A stretch of DNA of 64,000 bases, taken from the NCBI GenBank assembly GCA_951802115.1, contig CATOPL010000006.1, forward strand, positions 1 to 64,000. Direction: 5' to 3'. A program made the position numbers and the translations under genes. Shown here piece by piece: positions 35,307 to 45,155 of the stretch. Below the pieces are notes generated by a model. It did not search any database. It was not told where the DNA came from and worked only from the letters and a program-made list of their open reading frames with translations. Every line of letters starts with the position of its first letter. Within the stretch, counting starts at the first letter, position 1. Origin of the DNA: an uncultured Lachnospiraceae bacterium. Its GTDB lineage: Bacteria; Bacillota; Clostridia; Lachnospirales; Lachnospiraceae.

Positions 35307-36923
35307 ATGTTAAGGATCCGGCAGCTGAAACTTCCTGTACAGCATACAGAGCAGGATTTAAAGAATAAAATAATAAAGACACTGCGCATCCGTGAGACCG
35401 ATCTGATTCGATTTGAAATCGTCAAAAGATCTCTTGACGCCCGCAGAAAGAGGCTGGAATATGTCTATATGATTGATGCGGAAGTCAAAAGAGAGCAGAT
35501 CATCCTCAGAAGAAATTCCGATCAGGTGTCAAAGACTGTCAGGGTTCTGTATCAGTTTCCCCGTTCCGGTAAAGAAAAGCTTTCCGGACGCCCGGTCATT
35601 ATCGGGACAGGCCCGGCAGGTCTGTTCTGCGGACTGATGCTTGCCAGAGCAGGATATGCGCCGATCCTTCTGGAACGGGGGCAGTGTGCCAAGGAGCGTG
35701 TCAGGACGGTAGAAAAGTTCTGGAAACTTGGGGTCCTTGATGTGCAGTCCAATGTTCAGTTTGGAGAAGGCGGAGCAGGAACATTTTCTGACGGGAAGCT
35801 AAACACGCTGGTAAAAGATCCGGCGGGCCGGAATCAGAAAGTGTTGAAGCTTTTTGTGGAGGCAGGAGCGCCGGAAGAGATACTTTATGAGAAAAATCCT
35901 CATCTGGGAACCGACATGCTGGTCGGTATTGTAAGTCATATAAGGGAAGAAATCAAAAGGCTTGGAGGAGAGGTTCGATTTGGCTGTCAGGTAACAGATC
36001 TGAAGCTGGAAGCAGGAGGGGTCAGAGGGGTGTTTTACCGGGATCGGAATGCTGCTGATTCAGGGGTCGGTTTTCTGGAAACAGGGCAGGTGGTACTTGC
36101 CATCGGGCACAGTGCCCGCGATACCTTCCATATGCTGAAGTCGCACCAGATTCCCATGCAGACAAAAGCTTTTGCAGTCGGTGTGCGCATTGAACATCCG
36201 CAGGAGATGATGAATCAAAATCAATACGGCAGAGATTATCCGGCCGGTCTGCCTGCAGCCGCTTATAAAGTGACCCGTAAGACGGGATCGGGAAGGGGTG
36301 TTTATTCTTTCTGCATGTGTCCGGGAGGTTATGTGGTCAATGCATCTTCTGAGAATCATGCGCTTGCAGTCAACGGGATGAGCTATCATTTAAGAGACGG
36401 ACACAATGCGAACAGCGCGATGGTGGTAACTGTGACGCCGGAAGACTATGAAGGAACAGATGTGCTGGCCGGCGTGGAATTTCAGAGAAAGCTTGAAAGG
36501 GCGGCTTACAGCCTGGGCGGGGGGAAAATTCCGGTGCAGACTTTTGAGGATTTTTGTCAGGATATACCGTCGCGCGTGCTTGGAGAGATCGAGCCGTGTA
36601 TAAAAGGAAGGTATATTTTGTCCAATGTGCGGGAAATCTTTCCACAGGAGCTTTCTATGGCGCTGGAAGAAGGGATCAAAGGCTGCGAAGCCCTGATTCC
36701 GGGATTTGCAGGAAATGATGTGGTATTATCCGGAGTAGAAAGCCGGACTTCTTCGCCGGTTCGGATTGTCAGAAACGAAATGTTCGAGAGCAGAATTGCA
36801 GGGCTGTATCCCTGCGGGGAAGGAGCCGGATATGCAGGCGGTATTACTTCCGCTGCGATGGACGGCTTAAAGATTGCAGAAGCAATTGCAAAAAAATATG
36901 CACCATGGTATGATAACAGTTAG
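35307..36923 (+). CDS. FAD-dependent dehydrogenase, COG2509 type
   Basis: A 538-residue flavoprotein. Residues 1-85 are a small alpha/beta domain specific to this group (KIIKTLRIRETDLIRFEIVK). The FAD motif VIIGTGPAGLFCGLMLARAG starts near residue 97, and FGEGGAGTFSDGKLNT follows near 155. The C-terminal segment GLYPCGEGAGYAGGITSAAM completes the flavin site. The reaction is not known; the family is widespread in anaerobic Firmicutes. AAGGAG precedes the ATG. Confidence 0.9.
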   Translation: MLRIRQLKLPVQHTEQDLKNKIIKTLRIRETDLIRFEIVKRSLDARRKRLEYVYMIDAEVKREQIILRRNSDQVSKTVRVLYQFPRSGKEKLSGRPVIIGTGPAGLFCGLMLARAGYAPILLERGQCAKERVRTVEKFWKLGVLDVQSNVQFGEGGAGTFSDGKLNTLVKDPAGRNQKVLKLFVEAGAPEEILYEKNPHLGTDMLVGIVSHIREEIKRLGGEVRFGCQVTDLKLEAGGVRGVFYRDRNAADSGVGFLETGQVVLAIGHSARDTFHMLKSHQIPMQTKAFAVGVRIEHPQEMMNQNQYGRDYPAGLPAAAYKVTRKTGSGRGVYSFCMCPGGYVVNASSENHALAVNGMSYHLRDGHNANSAMVVTVTPEDYEGTDVLAGVEFQRKLERAAYSLGGGKIPVQTFEDFCQDIPSRVLGEIEPCIKGRYILSNVREIFPQELSMALEEGIKGCEALIPGFAGNDVVLSGVESRTSSPVRIVRNEMFESRIAGLYPCGEGAGYAGGITSAAMDGLKIAEAIAKKYAPWYDNS

Positions 36924-36953
36924 TGTTTGAAAAACCGGAGGTATGTATCGATC

Positions 36954-37208
36954 ATGAAAGGTACAAAAAATGGCTGGACGTTGTTTTTGCTCATACTGGC
37001 CGGAGTGGTGCTGGGCGGATTCATCGGCACACTGGCGGCAGGTGTTTCTGGGCTGGACTGGCTGAACTATGGTCAGTCGTTTGGACTGGAGAATCCGATT
37101 GTTCTGTCACTGGGATTGATGGTTCTGACATTTGGGCTGACGATCAAGATCACGATTGCCGGCATTATAGGGATTATTCTCGCGATATTTATTTATCGCT
37201 GGATATAG
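36954..37208 (+). CDS. Small membrane protein, DUF4321 type
   Basis: An 84-residue protein with two predicted membrane helices: NGWTLFLLILAGVVLGGFIGTL at residues 5-26 and a long hydrophobic C-terminal part (ITIAGIIGIILAIFIYRW). The central SGLDWLNYGQSFGLENP matches the DUF4321 pattern seen beside radC/mreB in Clostridia. The function is unknown. I used the ATG at 36954; CGGAGGT lies 12 bases upstream. Confidence 0.8.
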   Translation: MKGTKNGWTLFLLILAGVVLGGFIGTLAAGVSGLDWLNYGQSFGLENPIVLSLGLMVLTFGLTIKITIAGIIGIILAIFIYRWI

Positions 37209-37281
37209 AAATAAAAAAGGAAGATACTAAAAACGATAACTGACGGGGTGTCTGGAGAGATAAAACGGAGGTTATCAGAAA

Positions 37282-37971
37282 ATGAATGAGAATTTTAACA
37301 GTCTGCCGAAAGATGAGCGGCCGTATGAAAGATGTATGTATCACGGCGCAGAACAGTTAAGCGACAGGGAACTTCTGGCGGTTCTTCTGAGGACCGGGGC
37401 AAAGGGAAAGACCGTGCTGGAGCTTGCCGGGGATATTCTGAAGCTGTCTCCGGACAGGAAAGGATTTACAGGCCTGCGCCGGCTGAGTCTGAAAGAACTG
37501 TCTGCCGTCCGGGGGATCGGAAAAGTAAAGGCGGTCCAGCTCAAATGTATTCTGGAGCTTGCGAGGCGTATAGCAAGAGAAGAAGCCGGCAAAGGCGTTT
37601 ACTTCAGGACTCCCGGCGCGATTGCAGAGTATTATATGGAAGATATGAGGCATCAGGAACAGGAGCTTTTGCTGCTCCTCATGCTGAATCAGAAAGGAAG
37701 ACTGTTGAGAGAAACATATATGTTTAAAGGGACGGTCAATGCGTCCATGATTTCACCAAGAGAGATATTTCTGGAGGCGCTGTCTGCCAGGGCGGTTCAG
37801 ATTGTTCTTCTGCATAATCATCCAAGCGGAGATGCAGAGCCGAGCAGAGAAGATATGAATGTGACCAGGCGGATTTCAGAGGCGGGCAGAGTTTTGGGGA
37901 TTCAGCTGGCAGATCATATCATCATAGGAGAACACACTTATATGAGCTTCAGAGAGAAAAATTATCTGTGA
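37282..37971 (+). CDS. radC: RadC-family JAMM/MPN protein
   Basis: A 229-residue RadC homologue. The N-terminal helix-hairpin-helix region (LSAVRGIGKVKAVQLK) is followed by the MPN domain with the metal motif HNHPSGDAEPSRED near residue 177. Despite the name, a role in DNA repair is not established for the family. Location directly upstream of mreB is conserved in Firmicutes. CGGAGG precedes the ATG. Confidence 0.94.
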   Translation: MNENFNSLPKDERPYERCMYHGAEQLSDRELLAVLLRTGAKGKTVLELAGDILKLSPDRKGFTGLRRLSLKELSAVRGIGKVKAVQLKCILELARRIAREEAGKGVYFRTPGAIAEYYMEDMRHQEQELLLLLMLNQKGRLLRETYMFKGTVNASMISPREIFLEALSARAVQIVLLHNHPSGDAEPSREDMNVTRRISEAGRVLGIQLADHIIIGEHTYMSFREKNYL

Positions 37972-38007
37972 TCGCTGCTCCTGCTGCAGGTGAGGAGCGG
38001 GCGATTT
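37971..38007 (+). terminator. Weak terminator or attenuator hairpin between radC and mreB
   Basis: ATCGC and GCTCCT at 37971-37982 pair with AGGAGC and GCGAT at 37993-38005, with small bulges, followed by only three Ts. It overlaps the radC stop. It may reduce read-through into mreB rather than block it. Confidence 0.4.
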
Positions 38008-38043
38008 CTGCGAAAATCAAGAGAGAAAGAGGGAAAATGTACC

Positions 38044-39051
38044 ATGAACAATCATAGTTTTGGCTGCGATTTTGGATCTTACCATCTGAAAATCTATCAC
38101 AGGGATGTAGATGCTTATCTGATTCAGCACAATATGGTGGCTGTGCAGGATAAAAAAGGCTTGCTGGCGTTTGGGGATGAGGCATATGCCATGTATGAAA
38201 AGGCGCCGTCCAACATACAGGTGACAAGCCCCATGTCCTATGGAAATCTGGCTAGTATCAGCAATATGCAGGCGTTTTTAAGAAATCTTCTGGAAAAGAA
38301 TATTAAAGGGCAGTTGAAAGGCGCCGAATACTTTGTAGCGCTTCCGACGGAGATGCAGGAGCGTATTTTCACAACGCTGATTCAGGATTCCAATATGAAG
38401 CCAAAGAATGTTTACCTAGTTGACAAACCGGTGGCAGCAGGGCTTGGTCTGGGGATTAATGTGAAGGAAGCGCAGGGAGTCATGCTGGTAGACATCGGAG
38501 CAGAGACGACGGAGATCTCTGTGTTGTCCCTTGGCGGTATCGTAATCAGTCGTCTGATCCAAAACGGCGGTCGTTCGATTGATGACGCAATACAAAGTGC
38601 GATTCGTAAAGAGTACAATTTCTTTATCGGAAGTAAAACGGCGGAAACGATCAAAAAGGAACTTGCCTATGCGGTGGAGCCGGAGCAGGATACCATGCAG
38701 ATCTGCGGACGGAATATGGTCATAGGCCTTCCGCAGATGATGGAGATTACTTCTGAGTTTGTGTATGAGGCGATCAAAGAGCAGCTTGGTATCATTATGG
38801 ATGCAGTAAAGACGATATTGGAGAGGACACCGCCGGAACTGGGTGTGGATATTATCCGCAACGGAATTTATCTGACAGGGGGGTCTGCAAAGATTCATAA
38901 GCTGGATCAGCTTCTGGAACAGAAATCCGGTATTAAAGTCAGTGTGGATGACGAACCTGAGCTGAGTGTTGCAAGAGGACTTGCAAGAGTAATGGGAGAG
39001 AGGGAGTTCCGTTCTCTGGCATTTGTTACAAAAGAGCAGAAATATGAATAG
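38044..39051 (+). CDS. mreB: Rod-shape-determining actin-like protein MreB
   Basis: MreB forms membrane-bound filaments that guide lateral wall synthesis. The 335 residues carry the actin-family motifs FGCDFGSYHLKI (phosphate 1), MLVDIGAETTEISVLS (phosphate 2) and IYLTGGSAKIHKLD (adenosine). The ATG at 38044 is chosen because the product then starts directly at the phosphate-1 strand; the frame is open upstream to 37990. mreC and mreD follow. Confidence 0.95.
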   Translation: MNNHSFGCDFGSYHLKIYHRDVDAYLIQHNMVAVQDKKGLLAFGDEAYAMYEKAPSNIQVTSPMSYGNLASISNMQAFLRNLLEKNIKGQLKGAEYFVALPTEMQERIFTTLIQDSNMKPKNVYLVDKPVAAGLGLGINVKEAQGVMLVDIGAETTEISVLSLGGIVISRLIQNGGRSIDDAIQSAIRKEYNFFIGSKTAETIKKELAYAVEPEQDTMQICGRNMVIGLPQMMEITSEFVYEAIKEQLGIIMDAVKTILERTPPELGVDIIRNGIYLTGGSAKIHKLDQLLEQKSGIKVSVDDEPELSVARGLARVMGEREFRSLAFVTKEQKYE

Positions 39052-39069
39052 CGGCGGGAGCTGTAACAG

Positions 39070-40056
39070 ATGAGACGAAAAGAACGATTTACAATTCCTG
39101 GAAGATACATTCTGTTTGTTCTCACAGTTCTCTGTGTGGGAACCATGTCCGTGTCTTTTCTGACGGACTTTGACGGCGGGCCTCTGAATGTGATTTCCGG
39201 TTATGTGCTGATTCCGATTCAGAGAGGGATCAATACTGCCGGCGGCTGGATACGCAGCAGAGTGGAAAATCTGGAAGATCTGACGGCTGTAAAAAGTGAG
39301 AATGAACTTTTAAGGGAGCAGATTGCGGAACTGACGCTTGAAAACAATTCCATGCTGCAGGAGAGGTATGAGCTGGAAGAGCTCAGAGAACTATATGATC
39401 TGGACAATGAATATTCCAGTCTGGACAAAATTGCGGCCAATGTGATTGGAAAGGATACCGGAAACTGGTTTAATATGTTCGTCATTGACAAAGGAGCTGA
39501 CGACGGGATCCTCGTGGATATGAATGTTATTGCCGGGGGCGGTCTGGTAGGGATTGTAACCAAAACAGGGCCGGACTGGGCTCAGGTCCGTTCTATTATT
39601 GATGATATGAGTAACGTAAGCGCCATGATTTTGAAAAATTCAGATCTGTGTTATGTGCGGGGCGATCTGCAGATGATGACGGAAGGAACGATGCAGATCA
39701 ACGAGCTTAGGGACCCGGATAATAAAGTGGAACAGGGCGACAAAGTAGTAACTTCTTATGTGAGCGCAAAATTTCACAAAGGAATTCTGATCGGATATGT
39801 CAATGAAATTTCCACGGATGCCAATAATCTGACAAAATCAGGAAGTCTTACTCCGGCAGTGGATTTTGAACATTTGAGTACGGTACTGGTGATCACAGAT
39901 TTAAAACAGCAGGCGGACGTGGATGCGGATGTGGCTGAATATACATCTGAAGTTTCGGAGGAAGAGGAGGCTTCTGAGGAAGCGGATTCTGAGACTGAGA
40001 ACAGTCCGGACAGTGATGGGGAAGAGAGCGGGGAGGAAGAGGAAGCGGTACAATGA
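39070..40056 (+). CDS. mreC: Rod-shape-determining protein MreC
   Basis: MreC is the single-pass scaffold that links MreB to PBP2. A membrane helix lies at residues 14-36 (FVLTVLCVGTMSVSFL), a coiled coil at about 70-115 (KSENELLREQIAELTLENN), and two beta-barrel domains after it. The last 40 or so residues form a strikingly acidic tail (EEEEASEEADSE) that is longer than in most relatives. The stop overlaps the mreD start (ATGA). Confidence 0.94.
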   Translation: MRRKERFTIPGRYILFVLTVLCVGTMSVSFLTDFDGGPLNVISGYVLIPIQRGINTAGGWIRSRVENLEDLTAVKSENELLREQIAELTLENNSMLQERYELEELRELYDLDNEYSSLDKIAANVIGKDTGNWFNMFVIDKGADDGILVDMNVIAGGGLVGIVTKTGPDWAQVRSIIDDMSNVSAMILKNSDLCYVRGDLQMMTEGTMQINELRDPDNKVEQGDKVVTSYVSAKFHKGILIGYVNEISTDANNLTKSGSLTPAVDFEHLSTVLVITDLKQQADVDADVAEYTSEVSEEEEASEEADSETENSPDSDGEESGEEEEAVQ

Positions 40057-40574
40057 CAGAGACGGAAGGAAGCTGCAGGATGAAGCGCAGGATTGTGACC
40101 ATATTGATCATTATAACGGGATTTTTGCTTCAGTGTACGATATTCAAAACTCTTTCCATAGGATCGATCAGCCCTAACCTGATGGTAATTGTGACTTCTT
40201 CCTTTGGCTTTATGGAAGGAAAAAAGGAAGGACTCTGGGTTGGTTTTTTCTGCGGACTCCTGGAAGATATTTTTTATGGAAGGCTTTTGGGAATGCATGC
40301 GATGATCTATATGTACATAGGTTACGCGAATGGATATTTTAATCATATTTTTTATGGAGAGGATATCAAGCTTCCGATTTTTCTGATCGCGGTCAGTGAA
40401 CTGGTGTACGGGCTTGGAAACTACGTGATTATGTTCATGATGAGAAGCCGGTTTGCATTTACTTATTATCTGATCAGGATTATATTGCCTGAGCTGCTGT
40501 ATACCATTGTTGCCACGCTGATCTTTTACAGGCTGATTTATGGAATCAACTGCAGACTTGAGAGTAAGACTTGA
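40053..40574 (+). CDS. mreD: Rod-shape-determining protein MreD
   Basis: A polytopic membrane partner of MreC. The 173 residues contain about five hydrophobic helices (for example IVTILIIITGFLLQCTIF) and the loop GKKEGLWVGFFCGLLEDIFY typical of the family. The ATG at 40053 overlaps the mreC stop; an ATG at 40080 after GGAAGGA is an equally good alternative and would remove nine hydrophilic residues. Confidence 0.9.
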   Translation: MTETEGSCRMKRRIVTILIIITGFLLQCTIFKTLSIGSISPNLMVIVTSSFGFMEGKKEGLWVGFFCGLLEDIFYGRLLGMHAMIYMYIGYANGYFNHIFYGEDIKLPIFLIAVSELVYGLGNYVIMFMMRSRFAFTYYLIRIILPELLYTIVATLIFYRLIYGINCRLESKT

Positions 40575-40586
40575 GGAGTGGATGGA

Positions 40587-43478
40587 TTGTTTGAGGATTT
40601 TAAAGAATCTTTTATAAATTTTATAACTTCCAGGATCTTTGTTTTGATGCTGGTTTTTCTGCTTTTCTTCGGAATTTTGCTGGGCAGGGTTTTTCTGCTG
40701 CAGATTATTCATGGTGAAGATTATGCAGAAAGCTTTACAATGAGAATTAAAAAGGAGATCAATATAGCCAGTACAAGAGGAAAGATATATGACAGAAACG
40801 GTGAGATACTGGCGGATAATGTTTTATCTTATTCCATCACGATCGAGGACAACGGGACATATCAGAGCGATCGCGAAAAGCAGGCGTCGCTGAACCGGAT
40901 TATATCCCGGGTGATAGAGATTGCAGAATCGCACGGAGACAGTATTATCAGTGATTTCGGGATTATCTGCGAAAACGGAAGATATGAATTCACCCAGGAA
41001 GGAACAGCGCTTTTACGATTTAAAGCGGATATTTACGGGCGCAGAACGATTGAAGAACTCGAGCCCAAAGAATCGGCGGCGTCTGCGGAACAGATTATGG
41101 AATATCTGTGCGGCAAAAAGCGATATTATATTTCCTGGGATGCCTATACGCCGGAACAAAGAGCGGCTTATGGAGTTTCGGAGACGGATCTTTCACTGGA
41201 AGAGAAGCTGAAAATTGCCACGGTTCGATATGCGATGAGTCTGAACGGGTATAAGCGTTATGTTGCCACGACGATTGCAGCTGATGTTTGCGATGAGACT
41301 GTGGCAGAGATTATGGAAAATATGGATGACCTTCAGGGCGTCGATATTGCACAGAGCAGTCTCAGAGTTTATTATGACGCAGAATATTTTGCTTCTTTGA
41401 TCGGTTATATTGGAAAACCTTCTCAGGAAGAGCTGGACAGCCTGCTTCTGGAAAACGAGAATTATGAACTGAATGATATCGTAGGAAAAGCAGGTATCGA
41501 ACAGTATATGGAGACGGAACTTCAGGGAGTCAAAGGCAACCGTACAATTTATGTAAACAGTATGGGCAATGTGCTGGAGGTGGAAAAAGAGACGCAGCCG
41601 GAATCGGGGAAGGATGTATATCTGACGATCGATAAGGACCTGCAGATTGCCGTAATGGATATTCTTGAACAGCAGCTGGCGGGAATTCTTGTTTCCAAGA
41701 TCAGAAATATGAAGGAATACGTTGCAGCTCCCAATGCGTCTGCCGCCAGTATTTTAATTCCTATTTATGATGTTTACTACGCACTGATCAACAACCGGAT
41801 TATAGACACTGCGCATTTCAAGACAGAGGATGCAACGGAGCTGGAGCGGTCTGTTCAGCAGAGATTTGAAGACCGGCTTGCAGGGACGATCGAGAGGATT
41901 ATGTCCGAACTGCATTCTGAAAGTCCGACGGCCTATCAGAACCTTCCGATTGATATGAAAAATTACATGAGCTATATCGTGTCGGACGTTCTTATGGGGG
42001 ACAGCAATATTCTTATGAGAGACGCGATAGATCGCAGCGATGAAACCTATATTGCATGGACGACAGATGAAGTTATCGGTCTGAAAGAGTATCTGGAATA
42101 TGCCATATCCATGAACTGGGTCGATGTGTCCAGCCTGGAAGTGGACAGTCCCTATTTGAATGCAGAAGAAATTTATGCGGTTCTGTTGAATTATATTTCG
42201 ACAGAGCTTCAGAATGATGTCGATTTCCAGAATATGCTGTATAAATATATCTTATTAGATGATATTGTGACGGGAAAAGAGATTTGTTTACTCTTGTACG
42301 AACAGGGAGTTTTGGAGTATGATGAAGAGGCGGTAAGAAGGCTTCAGAATGGAAGCTGGTCCGCCTATAATTTTCTGTTGGACAAGATAAAAAATCTGGA
42401 GATCACTCCGGCACAGCTTGCTCTGGAACCGTGCAGCGCAGCCTGCGTAATCGTGGATCCCTATACCGGAGAGACGCTTGCCTGCGTAAGCTATCCGGGA
42501 TATGACAACAACAGACTGACAAATACGATGGACTCTGCTTATTTTGCAGCTCTTAATAAAGACCGGTCCAGACCGCTTTACAGCCGGGCGACTCAGGAGC
42601 AGACAGCACCGGGTTCAACAATAAAACCGGTCATTGCCGCCGCCGGACTGGAGGAAGGGGTGATCACTCCTTCAGAAATTATGCATGCGACCGGAGTTTA
42701 TACAGAGGCATATGGCTCACCGACCTGCTGGATCTACAATCAGTATCGGGGAAGCCATGGAAATGTCAACGTGGTGGATGCAATTCGGGTGTCCTGCAAC
42801 TATTATTTTTATGAAATCGGTTTTCGGCTGGGCGGAGGCAGAACGACAGGGTATTCCTCAGAGCATGCACTGGAGTTGATCAGGACATATGCGGAGAAAT
42901 TCGGACTTACTGAAAAGTCAGGTCTTGAGATTCCGGAGAATTCGCCAAGGCTGTCGGATACAGACGGAATTCGTTCTTCGATTGGACAAGGTACTCATCT
43001 GTTCAGTATCTCGCAGCTTGCAAGATATGTCGGTGCGGTGGCGAACGGAGGAACAGCCTATGATCTGACTCTTCTGGATAAACTGACAGATTCTGAAGGA
43101 AACACTATTGAAGATTATGCACCGTCAGTATATAATAATATCGACGTATCGGATAATTCCTGGTATGTGATGCAGGAGGGAATGCATCAGGTTGCTCTGA
43201 ACACGGATGCTTTTAAAGACCTTGACCTGACGATTGCCGGTAAAACCGGTACGGCGCAGCAGTCGCTGAGACATCCGAATCATGCATTATTTGTAGGATA
43301 TGCACCATATGAGAAACCGGAGATAGCGTTGGCTATCCGCATTGCAAACGGCTACACTTCGTCAAATGCTGCAGCCATGGCTGCCGATATTTTCCAGTAT
43401 TATTTTAAACTGGTAGATGAAGATGAGCTGCTGACCGGAACTGCCTCAGAGGCGACGACAACAGTGATCAACGATTAA
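40587..43478 (+). CDS. mrdA: Penicillin-binding protein 2 (transpeptidase) with large insertion
   Basis: The elongation transpeptidase that works with RodA. A membrane helix (about residues 18-40) is followed by the dimerisation domain with STRGKIYDRNGEILADN, then the transpeptidase with SxxK in APGSTIKP (about residue 678), SCN (about 736) and KTGT (about 885). Between YLTIDKDLQIAV (about 346) and ACVIVDPYTGETLA (about 617) lie some 250 residues not found in ordinary PBP2, so the protein has about 963 residues instead of 600-700. I chose the TTG at 40587, 8 bases after TTGAGGAG; a GTG at 40578 overlaps that site. Confidence 0.93.
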   Translation: MFEDFKESFINFITSRIFVLMLVFLLFFGILLGRVFLLQIIHGEDYAESFTMRIKKEINIASTRGKIYDRNGEILADNVLSYSITIEDNGTYQSDREKQASLNRIISRVIEIAESHGDSIISDFGIICENGRYEFTQEGTALLRFKADIYGRRTIEELEPKESAASAEQIMEYLCGKKRYYISWDAYTPEQRAAYGVSETDLSLEEKLKIATVRYAMSLNGYKRYVATTIAADVCDETVAEIMENMDDLQGVDIAQSSLRVYYDAEYFASLIGYIGKPSQEELDSLLLENENYELNDIVGKAGIEQYMETELQGVKGNRTIYVNSMGNVLEVEKETQPESGKDVYLTIDKDLQIAVMDILEQQLAGILVSKIRNMKEYVAAPNASAASILIPIYDVYYALINNRIIDTAHFKTEDATELERSVQQRFEDRLAGTIERIMSELHSESPTAYQNLPIDMKNYMSYIVSDVLMGDSNILMRDAIDRSDETYIAWTTDEVIGLKEYLEYAISMNWVDVSSLEVDSPYLNAEEIYAVLLNYISTELQNDVDFQNMLYKYILLDDIVTGKEICLLLYEQGVLEYDEEAVRRLQNGSWSAYNFLLDKIKNLEITPAQLALEPCSAACVIVDPYTGETLACVSYPGYDNNRLTNTMDSAYFAALNKDRSRPLYSRATQEQTAPGSTIKPVIAAAGLEEGVITPSEIMHATGVYTEAYGSPTCWIYNQYRGSHGNVNVVDAIRVSCNYYFYEIGFRLGGGRTTGYSSEHALELIRTYAEKFGLTEKSGLEIPENSPRLSDTDGIRSSIGQGTHLFSISQLARYVGAVANGGTAYDLTLLDKLTDSEGNTIEDYAPSVYNNIDVSDNSWYVMQEGMHQVALNTDAFKDLDLTIAGKTGTAQQSLRHPNHALFVGYAPYEKPEIALAIRIANGYTSSNAAAMAADIFQYYFKLVDEDELLTGTASEATTTVIND

Positions 43479-43528
43479 AAGGGCGTCGCGCAGATTTTCT
43501 GCAGCGATCAACAGTTAGGGAGAACATC

Positions 43529-44203
43529 ATGAAACAACAGACGGTTGTAATTAAAAGCAATAAATACGGCATTACGCTGTTTCTGGACAGAAATATCGCC
43601 TTTCGGGAACTGCTTGAGGATATTGCAGAGAAATTCAGGGCTTCTTCTGATTTTTTTCGGGATGCACGAATGGCGCTTGCTTTTGACGGCCGGAGATTAA
43701 ACAGAGAAGAGCAGATTGAAGTCATCCGTGTGATTCAGGAAAATTCTTCTGTGGAAATTCTCTGCGTATTGGAACAGGATGAGCTGAAAGAATCCTTTAT
43801 GAAACAGATCGTAGAGGGAAGACAGGATGAAAGAGATTTTAATACCGGCAGATTTTATAAAGGGACGCTCCGGTCCGGACAGGTTCTGGAGTCTGAGACA
43901 AGCATTATCATACTTGGAGATGTGAATCCGGGAGCGACAATCGTCTCAAAAGGGAATGTAGTGGTGCTTGGCAGCCTGAAAGGGACGATTCATGCGGGAG
44001 CAGCGGGAAACGAGAATGCATTTGTGGCCGCTTTGAATATGGCGCCCGTGCAGATAAGGGTTGCGGACGCAATCGCGCGTTCCGGTGACGGACCGATTCA
44101 TATGAAAGGAAATGAGACCGGTCCTATGATTGTTTATGCGGAGGAAGGAAATATTTATATGGAACCGATCACGAAAGACGTAATTAACGATATCCGGATA
44201 TGA
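43529..44203 (+). CDS. minC: Septum-site-determining protein MinC
   Basis: MinC inhibits FtsZ at the poles. The N-terminal 100 residues form the FtsZ-interacting domain, and residues 105-220 form the right-handed beta-helix dimerisation domain with LRSGQVLESETSIIILGDVN and GSLKGTIHAGAAGNENAFV. The length of 224 is typical. It follows PBP2 by 50 bases and precedes minD, with a 151-base gap that shows a small GC hairpin but no clear promoter. Confidence 0.94.
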   Translation: MKQQTVVIKSNKYGITLFLDRNIAFRELLEDIAEKFRASSDFFRDARMALAFDGRRLNREEQIEVIRVIQENSSVEILCVLEQDELKESFMKQIVEGRQDERDFNTGRFYKGTLRSGQVLESETSIIILGDVNPGATIVSKGNVVVLGSLKGTIHAGAAGNENAFVAALNMAPVQIRVADAIARSGDGPIHMKGNETGPMIVYAEEGNIYMEPITKDVINDIRI

Positions 44204-44354
44204 TGATCGCAGGCAAAGGGCCAGGCAGATGCAAAACAGACATCCGGCGGATACTGCGAAAAATCATATACCCGCTGTCTGAGGCGGGGTTATTGATGAT
44301 ATATCAGTCATATAGATTTTCATTGCTGTGACAGGAAAGGTTGGAGGAGACAAT

Positions 44355-45140
44355 ATGAGCGAAGTAATTGTTATAACATCTGGGAAGGGTGGCGTCGGTA
44401 AGACGACCACAACTGCCAATGTGGGCGCCGGACTGGCGAAGATGAATCAGAAGGTAGTTCTGATTGATACGGATATCGGTCTCAGAAACCTGGATGTAGT
44501 CATGGGACTGGAGAACCGTATTGTGTATAATCTGGTAGATGTGGTGGAAGGAAACTGCAGAATCAAGCAGGCTCTGATCAAGGACAAGCGTTATCCGAAT
44601 CTGTATCTTCTCCCGTCCGCACAGACCAGGGACAAGACGGCTGTGAATCCGGAGCAGATGATTAAACTGATCAACGAGCTGCGGGAGGAATTTGATTACA
44701 TACTTCTGGACTGTCCCGCCGGAATTGAACAGGGTTTTAAAAATGCAATCGCTGCGGCAGACCGTGCACTGATCGTGACAACTCCGGAGGTGTCGGCGAT
44801 CCGTGATGCGGACAGAATCATCGGCCTTCTGGAGGCGAATGAAATCAGAAAGTCGGATCTGATTGTCAACCGAATTCGTATGGATATGGTAGAAAGCGGG
44901 AATATGATGTCTATGGATGATGTGGTTGAAATTCTTGCCATAGACATGATCGGAGCTGTTCCGGATGATGAAAGCGTCGTGATTGCAACCAATCAGGGCG
45001 AACCCTGTGTGGGTGACGACTCTCTGGCCGGACAGGCTTATATGAATATTTGCCGGCGCGTGATGGGGGAAGAGGTTCCGTTTCTGGATCTGAAGATAAA
45101 GAGCGGATTTTTTGGAAAACTGAAAAAACTGTTCAAATAA
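44355..45140 (+). CDS. minD: Septum-site-determining ATPase MinD
   Basis: MinD recruits MinC to the membrane and oscillates with MinE. The deviant Walker A GKGGVGKTTTTANVG is at residues 10-24, and DCPAGIEQGF gives the conserved aspartate. The C-terminal amphipathic helix SGFFGKLKKLFK is the membrane-targeting sequence. 261 residues with the ATG at 44355 after GGAGGAG. minE follows 15 bases later. Confidence 0.96.
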   Translation: MSEVIVITSGKGGVGKTTTTANVGAGLAKMNQKVVLIDTDIGLRNLDVVMGLENRIVYNLVDVVEGNCRIKQALIKDKRYPNLYLLPSAQTRDKTAVNPEQMIKLINELREEFDYILLDCPAGIEQGFKNAIAAADRALIVTTPEVSAIRDADRIIGLLEANEIRKSDLIVNRIRMDMVESGNMMSMDDVVEILAIDMIGAVPDDESVVIATNQGEPCVGDDSLAGQAYMNICRRVMGEEVPFLDLKIKSGFFGKLKKLFK

Positions 45141-45155
45141 GAAGGGAGCAAAAAT

